The notes below the pieces were generated by a model, which did not search any database, was not told the DNA's origin, and saw only the letters and a list, made by a program, of their open reading frames with translations. A stretch of DNA of 64,000 nt from Flavobacteriales bacterium (GTDB lineage: Bacteria > Bacteroidota > Bacteroidia > Flavobacteriales_D > Parvicellaceae). Shown here piece after piece: positions 62,401-64,000 of the stretch (positions within the stretch are counted from its first letter, which is position 1; each line of letters begins with the position of its first letter). A program made the position numbers and the translations under genes. The stretch lies in assembly GCA_025210295.1 (NCBI GenBank), contig JAOASC010000048.1, positions 124,001-188,000 on the forward strand. Reading direction: 5' to 3'.

Positions 62401-63469
62401 AAGCATTTTGTAAATTATCATTGCTATGTGTCATATATAATAGCTCTCCAGACTTATTAAACTCTAAACCTGAAAAATATTGTTGTTTTTGAGTGACTGC
62501 CATTGCTGGACCTACATAATATCTTGCTGATAAGTCAATAAACTCCATGGTTACTGGATCAATGTCTATAATACAGACTGATGGATTACCATAGTCACTA
62601 TTTCCAGAAGTGTTTGCATTTACATCTGCAAAAAGTAATATTTCAAAAGCCATTCTATAATTTCCATTAGGAAGTAGAACAAGTTCCATTTCAGTAGCAT
62701 CGAAAGAGTTTCCTAAATAGAAAGCTGTTTTATGCGGTGCTGGAGGTGGAGGAAATATACCTGTATTACCACTCCAATCGTAGTTATCATAAACTAAACC
62801 TGTTGATGTGAGTTTGTACCTAAATACTCTGGTATCTCCTTTTACAAAGATGTAACGATCATCATTGGGGTTTCGGGTAGGTGCTACAACACATCTATGA
62901 ATGCATGCTGCTGGATGCGCTTTATTAAGACTTTTGTAATAATCTGTCACCCCTGCTGGCAATAGTGTTACCATATCAGTAGGTTCAGTCTCCAAATACC
63001 CTAATGGTCCTGTTTCCCACGAGGGAGCCGACATATCTAAAACGCCATAATAGGTCTCACTATTTATTGGGTAAGCTTGTGTAGTAAAAATGTAAAACTT
63101 GTTACAATTTTTAGGCATTGGTACAATGAATAATTCTGCTGCTCCAACTACATTTGAAACCGCAAATTCTTGACTAATTAACCAACCATTTTTGTCATAG
63201 ATATAACCGTCCAACATAAAAAACAACAATTCTCCATTTGCATCATGCATAATGTTATGTGTGTATTCAGCAGGTCGCCCATCATAGGCATCTGGCCAAC
63301 TGATATTTCCTCCATAAGGACCTACGGTTGGAGTGGGGAGAGAAGAAGAAACAAGTGGGTTTAATAAACTTAATTCGAGCTTCGAGCCTGGCAATGTCCA
63401 CAATGGGGACTGTGCTGTTATAGTTATTAATGAAATTAACATAACTATCAATAAAAGTTGTTTTTTCAT
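59459..63469 (-). CDS. Large T9SS type A sorted surface protein with beta-helix region
   Basis: 1336 residues. Signal peptide about 1-19 (LITITAQ). The first about 460 residues form a beta-propeller-like region (FVVGDT/SILDLT-type strands, HCVVAP segment). About 480-930 carries right-handed parallel beta-helix repeats (NNKRDVEFLSYH, SDFEDLEYGVKAYEG, GIYFNGLDKSDVSGNIFNTD). Then helical spacers, and a C-terminal type A sorting domain of about 75 residues (LLYPNPTTDFVSVRY ... DILGKQVYSE ... GSYIITI). Exported by the T9SS and attached to the surface or released. Confidence 0.88.
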   Translation of the reverse strand: MKKQLLLIVMLISLITITAQSPLWTLPGSKLELSLLNPLVSSSLPTPTVGPYGGNISWPDAYDGRPAEYTHNIMHDANGELLFFMLDGYIYDKNGWLISQEFAVSNVVGAAELFIVPMPKNCNKFYIFTTQAYPINSETYYGVLDMSAPSWETGPLGYLETEPTDMVTLLPAGVTDYYKSLNKAHPAACIHRCVVAPTRNPNDDRYIFVKGDTRVFRYKLTSTGLVYDNYDWSGNTGIFPPPPAPHKTAFYLGNSFDATEMELVLLPNGNYRMAFEILLFADVNANTSGNSDYGNPSVCIIDIDPVTMEFIDLSARYYVGPAMAVTQKQQYFSGLEFNKSGELLYMTHSNDNLQNAYISVLDLTNSQLLTPTFGQTSLADLSIYERSQIELGIDGNMYLTSPSNLAQIANPGIPNSATISAVQSYSPINVLDPNNTSNAQRLYYLPSQLDTEDAFARFTSSCCKEVDGYTSVYTANTGVQTWSLNSNPFNNANGVVRVESKITIPSGANVTMENMTFLFDDGATLIIEKGARVTLDNTTLTSDACNGIMWNGVELHGDRNAGHYYADQGYLEMKSGSMIENAIIGITTKKQNQNAWDWNSTGGIIRAKDSYFINNKRDVEFLSYHFNPSISNPNYEASNRSRFTNCLFRTTDDYIGNSLFPRITLWDVNGVNFKGCKFEDNRTTVSGTRGEGIISINASYQVSNSDFEDLEYGVKAYEGDDFIGLFNGKHIEINKSTFNSLRGIYFNGLDKSDVSGNIFNTDDQGISWSPVLYGMYLDNCKDYTIQENTFNNISTKLHGSFTWGVIASNRSGEPTEIFKNTFNNHPIGIEAIDQNRTTNGSGSIEGLEIKCNEFANTVSDIYVANSITEQAPVKGIRKHQGNPTIFDGLGLSDNLFASSYTHSNYGNENEYITYYHHDQSQNSRLFPQNHYTSVTPISSASGSYTNTCATSQLPVIVIGSIANLTFLKSGAMLNLNTAINTYNSLIDGGSTAQLEAEVASTTDQDAYANYMDLMDKAGYLSDEVLMEVAKKEDGFTLAMIRNILVANPQSAKIKELDEILDNRINQLPQYMRNQIKLGKTTLSTEEFLALEVSKYRKELDQIIQAGIEYIAYDTISYDSTEALIDLVSNTGLVKYELQKLKIAMAKGNQSLVSSTLSTLNSFDLTDQENKYIDDLTLFNNLKQNWEIEGYQVHDLPQSEIDKLKELVLDNRLGHSSAQAILALNNESSYIEPAYMPDLTKSMYVNHSLDLEEKDEFMLLYPNPTTDFVSVRYKYLEPYQNLTLSVTDILGKQVYSEVLTEDENEIVLSLKDYTNGSYIITITADEKVVYTDKVVKK

Positions 63470-63545
63470 AGATTTATTGGTTTAAAGTTTTGATTAAAGC
63501 GTAAAAATAATGAATAATGTTAAACTAATTTTGATTTTGTTTAGT

Positions 63546-63553
63546 TATCTTTG
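63546..63553 (+). promoter_or_regulatory. -7 box before the XRE regulator gene
   Basis: TATCTTTG fully matches TAnnTTTG and lies 25 nt before the ATG at 63579. No TTG sits 19-21 nt upstream, so the -33 element is weak or absent. Confidence 0.45.
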
Positions 63554-63578
63554 GTAATATTAGTATAAATAAAACACT

Positions 63579-63932
63579 ATGAGTATAGGTAGAACAATAA
63601 AACAACTAAGGGAACTAAGAGATTACACACAAGCATATATGGCTAAAGAACTAGGGATAAGTGTTAGTGGATACGGTAAAATCGAGAGAGATGAAACTGA
63701 TATTACCTTATCTCGCTTACAACAAATAGCCAATGTATTAGAAACACAAATAGATTCTATTTTAGATTTTGAATCAAAAAATGTATTTAATCAATATTAT
63801 AATAAACAAGCTAACGCAATAGTTCAGAACTTACAGATTATAAATGATGAATCCATAAAAGACTACTTTAATGAATTAAAAAAAGAAATTAATGATTTGA
63901 AAAAAGGAATTAACAAATTAAATAATGAGTAA
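63579..63932 (+). CDS. XRE-family transcriptional regulator
   Basis: 117 residues. N-terminal HTH_3 (IGRTIKQLRELRDYTQAYMA then KELGISVSGYGKIERDETDI) and a C-terminal coiled coil (about 75-117) that probably gives dimers. Small Bacteroidota regulators of this form often control adjacent genes. It overlaps the next, incomplete gene by 8 nt and is divergent from the large T9SS gene. Confidence 0.85.
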   Translation: MSIGRTIKQLRELRDYTQAYMAKELGISVSGYGKIERDETDITLSRLQQIANVLETQIDSILDFESKNVFNQYYNKQANAIVQNLQIINDESIKDYFNELKKEINDLKKGINKLNNE

Positions 63933-64000
63933 AACACTTGTCATATCTTTTGTTTATTATCTCCTTTATATCTCAACTTATAGTCAAACCACTTTTTATA
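63925..64000 (+). CDS. Start of a secreted-protein gene (truncated by the window edge)
   Basis: ATG at 63925 overlaps the end of the XRE gene by 8 nt. The 25 visible residues form a signal peptide (KTLVISFVYYLLYISTYSQ) with cleavage after ...YSQ. Nothing more is visible. Confidence 0.6.
   Translation, partial: MSKTLVISFVYYLLYISTYSQTTFY

Noticed and set aside
1-64000. Complete tRNA or rRNA genes
   Set aside because: No cloverleaf-consistent stretch was found by eye; only short tRNA-3'-end-like pieces in the accessory region. A tRNA scan would settle this.

Overview
The window comes from an AT-rich member of the Bacteroidota, most likely a Flavobacteriales-type gliding or surface-protein-secreting bacterium. 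This rests on type IX secretion (T9SS) sorting domains of both type B (gliding-motility-associated) and type A, SprB-type adhesin repeats, a PorP/SprF family protein, signal peptides ending in ...SYGQ or ...SFGQ, and promoters of the TTG-N20-TAnnTTTG type. No rRNA, intact tRNA, CRISPR array, transposase or integrase was seen.

Layout. 1-9.1 kb (minus strand): a T9SS surface-adhesin operon with a small secreted protein, two large SprB-repeat proteins and a PorP/SprF partner. 9.2-12.5 kb: a lipoprotein and another T9SS type-B cargo protein. 12.6-16 kb (minus): a YfiR-like / TPR / HAMP-SpoIIE phosphatase signalling operon. 16-25.2 kb: housekeeping genes (a basic protein lacking an ATG start, ferritin, LON-domain protein, prfB, an ArsC-family protein, rnhA, quinone reductase, a DUF819 membrane protein, a Crp/Fnr regulator, an SDR). 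25.3-27.5 kb (minus): a putative zinc-homeostasis operon headed by a COG0523 GTPase, with a perfect 8-1-8 palindrome over its predicted promoter. 27.6-31.3 kb: a restriction-modification (RM) locus with a fused C5-cytosine/N6-adenine methyltransferase and an HNH nuclease. 31.6-35.9 kb: unremarkable small genes.

About 36-54.3 kb is an accessory region made of short gene modules, mostly of defence type, each followed by a long imperfect palindrome that starts with ...AAC(A/G) and ends with ...GTTA(G/C) or GTTG. The palindromes resemble integron attC sites. Plus-strand modules (36.2-44.4 kb) carry plus-oriented elements and minus-strand modules (46.3-54.2 kb) carry minus-oriented elements, so two arrays face each other. 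Between the plus-strand modules sits a repeated terminator-plus-promoter spacer ending in TAGTTAG. Cargo includes a HARE-HTH nuclease-like gene with a SUKH gene, a BglII-like RM system with a controller protein, a complete type III CBASS operon (CD-NTase, HORMA, TRIP13-like ATPase, 2TM-NUDIX effector), two Mrr-like nuclease modules and an HNH nuclease. At the meeting point is a truncated duplicate of the 3' end of a nuclease gene whose intact copy lies at 58.2 kb.

54.4-58.9 kb adds an uncharacterised two-gene module (PD-(D/E)XK-like plus an unknown protein), a lipoprotein and a membrane-anchored nuclease. The window ends with a T9SS type-A beta-helix surface protein, an XRE regulator and the start of a secreted-protein gene.

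The most unusual feature is the cassette-like architecture of the 36-54 kb island. Functional calls are from reading motifs by eye; no database search or fold calculation was possible.
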